Source: CAVRCA01 sp963719345
Lineage (GTDB): Bacteria > Pseudomonadota > Alphaproteobacteria > Acetobacterales > Acetobacteraceae
Assembly: GCA_963719345.1 (NCBI GenBank)
Contig: CAVRCA010000008.1
Coordinates: 1 to 35,676 of the forward strand
DNA: 35,676 bases
Reading direction: 5' to 3'
Positions 35,506 through 35,676 of this stretch are shown here, piece after piece (positions within the stretch are counted from its first letter, which is position 1; each line of letters opens with the position of its first letter). The translations under genes and the position numbers were made by a program. The notes below the pieces were generated by a model. It was not told the DNA's origin and ran no database searches. It worked only from the letters and a program-made list of their open reading frames with translations.

Positions 35506-35676
35506 CGGCTGCGAGCCGCCGGTATGTGGTGCGACGCTTTTTAGCATGAGGATGCGCGGGCCGCAGCTCGCGCGATAAGTCGCCCCCGGACACCAGCTCT
35601 CGACCTCGTTCCGGGCGCGACTGACCCAGGACACGACCCGACACTCCGCACGCTGCGCGTCCTGGACGTGCCCGCC
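35506..35676. other. Right edge, nothing recognised
   Basis: These 171 bases after the regulator hold no supported gene, repeat or hairpin. Confidence 0.4.

Noticed and set aside
17345..35676. The alphaproteobacterial half as a genomic island inside a planctomycete
   Set aside because: There is no integrase, tRNA, direct repeat or mobility gene at the boundary, and both boundary genes are cut.
1..35676. tRNA or rRNA genes
   Set aside because: No cloverleaf with a GTTCRA-type T-loop or rRNA signature text was found on either strand by eye.

Overview
The window reads as two unrelated bacterial genomes joined at about position 17,350. Positions 1 to about 17,345 look like a planctomycete (Pirellulales-type). 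They carry DUF1549/DUF1553 and DUF1501 proteins, an ECF sigma factor feeding straight into the DUF1549 gene, an FG-GAP repeat protein, an 'NPYAAP' small membrane protein, and a VWA plus amidotransferase-like membrane protein. From about 17,345 to the end the sequence has visibly higher G+C and looks like an alphaproteobacterium near the Acetobacteraceae/Rhodospirillales. It carries an envelope and polysaccharide gene set, a DUF6065 protein, a polyhistidine-tailed secreted protein and a Crp-type regulator. At the join, a planctomycete VWA gene on the plus strand and an apparent PAP2-phosphatase gene on the minus strand are both cut in mid-gene. The simplest reading is an assembly chimera, not a genomic island.

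Most genes are broken by single-base indels while the encoded protein continues in another frame. Where the expected protein is obvious (the DUF1501 gene, for example) the indels look like one-base deletions. By eye they fall about every 200-250 bases in the planctomycete half and about every 700 bases in the other half. I read this as uncorrected long-read error, not decay. Gene coordinates below therefore span several frames. The exception is an insertion sequence at 3434-6216, whose coding frames are clean; it is probably multi-copy and so better polished.

Layout of the planctomycete part: secreted hypothetical protein (minus, 1-1171); nested palindromic element (1344-1493); FG-GAP protein (1575-2802); small secreted protein (3044-3186); intergenic repeats abutting the IS; IS with 23-bp perfect inverted repeats, OrfA and a transposase joined through an A9 run; long hairpin (6283-6329); ECF sigma factor; DUF1549/DUF1553 protein with an anti-sigma-like N-terminus; DUF1501 Tat protein; small membrane protein; SppA; S41 protease; VWA/amidotransferase-like membrane protein (cut at the join).

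Layout of the alphaproteobacterial part: PAP2 fragment, lytic transglycosylase and Cys-rich small protein (minus); polysaccharide-export lipoprotein (plus); small membrane protein (minus); DUF4336 protein (plus); B12-type radical SAM protein, large hypothetical protein and ELM1-family protein (minus); GT39-like membrane glycosyltransferase and DUF6065 protein (plus); polyhistidine protein (minus); coiled-coil protein, truncated GT4 glycosyltransferase and truncated NAD-epimerase (plus); large secreted beta-solenoid protein (plus); GDP-mannose 4,6-dehydratase (minus); outer-membrane beta-barrel (plus); Crp/Fnr regulator (plus). Gmd, a fucose-synthase-like epimerase, glycosyltransferases and the Wza-like protein fit together as synthesis and export of a deoxyhexose-containing surface polysaccharide.

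I found no tRNA, rRNA, CRISPR array or convincing new defence system. The items most worth following are the IS with its slippage site, the structured intergenic palindromes, the polyhistidine protein, the large unrecognised proteins, and the chimeric junction itself.
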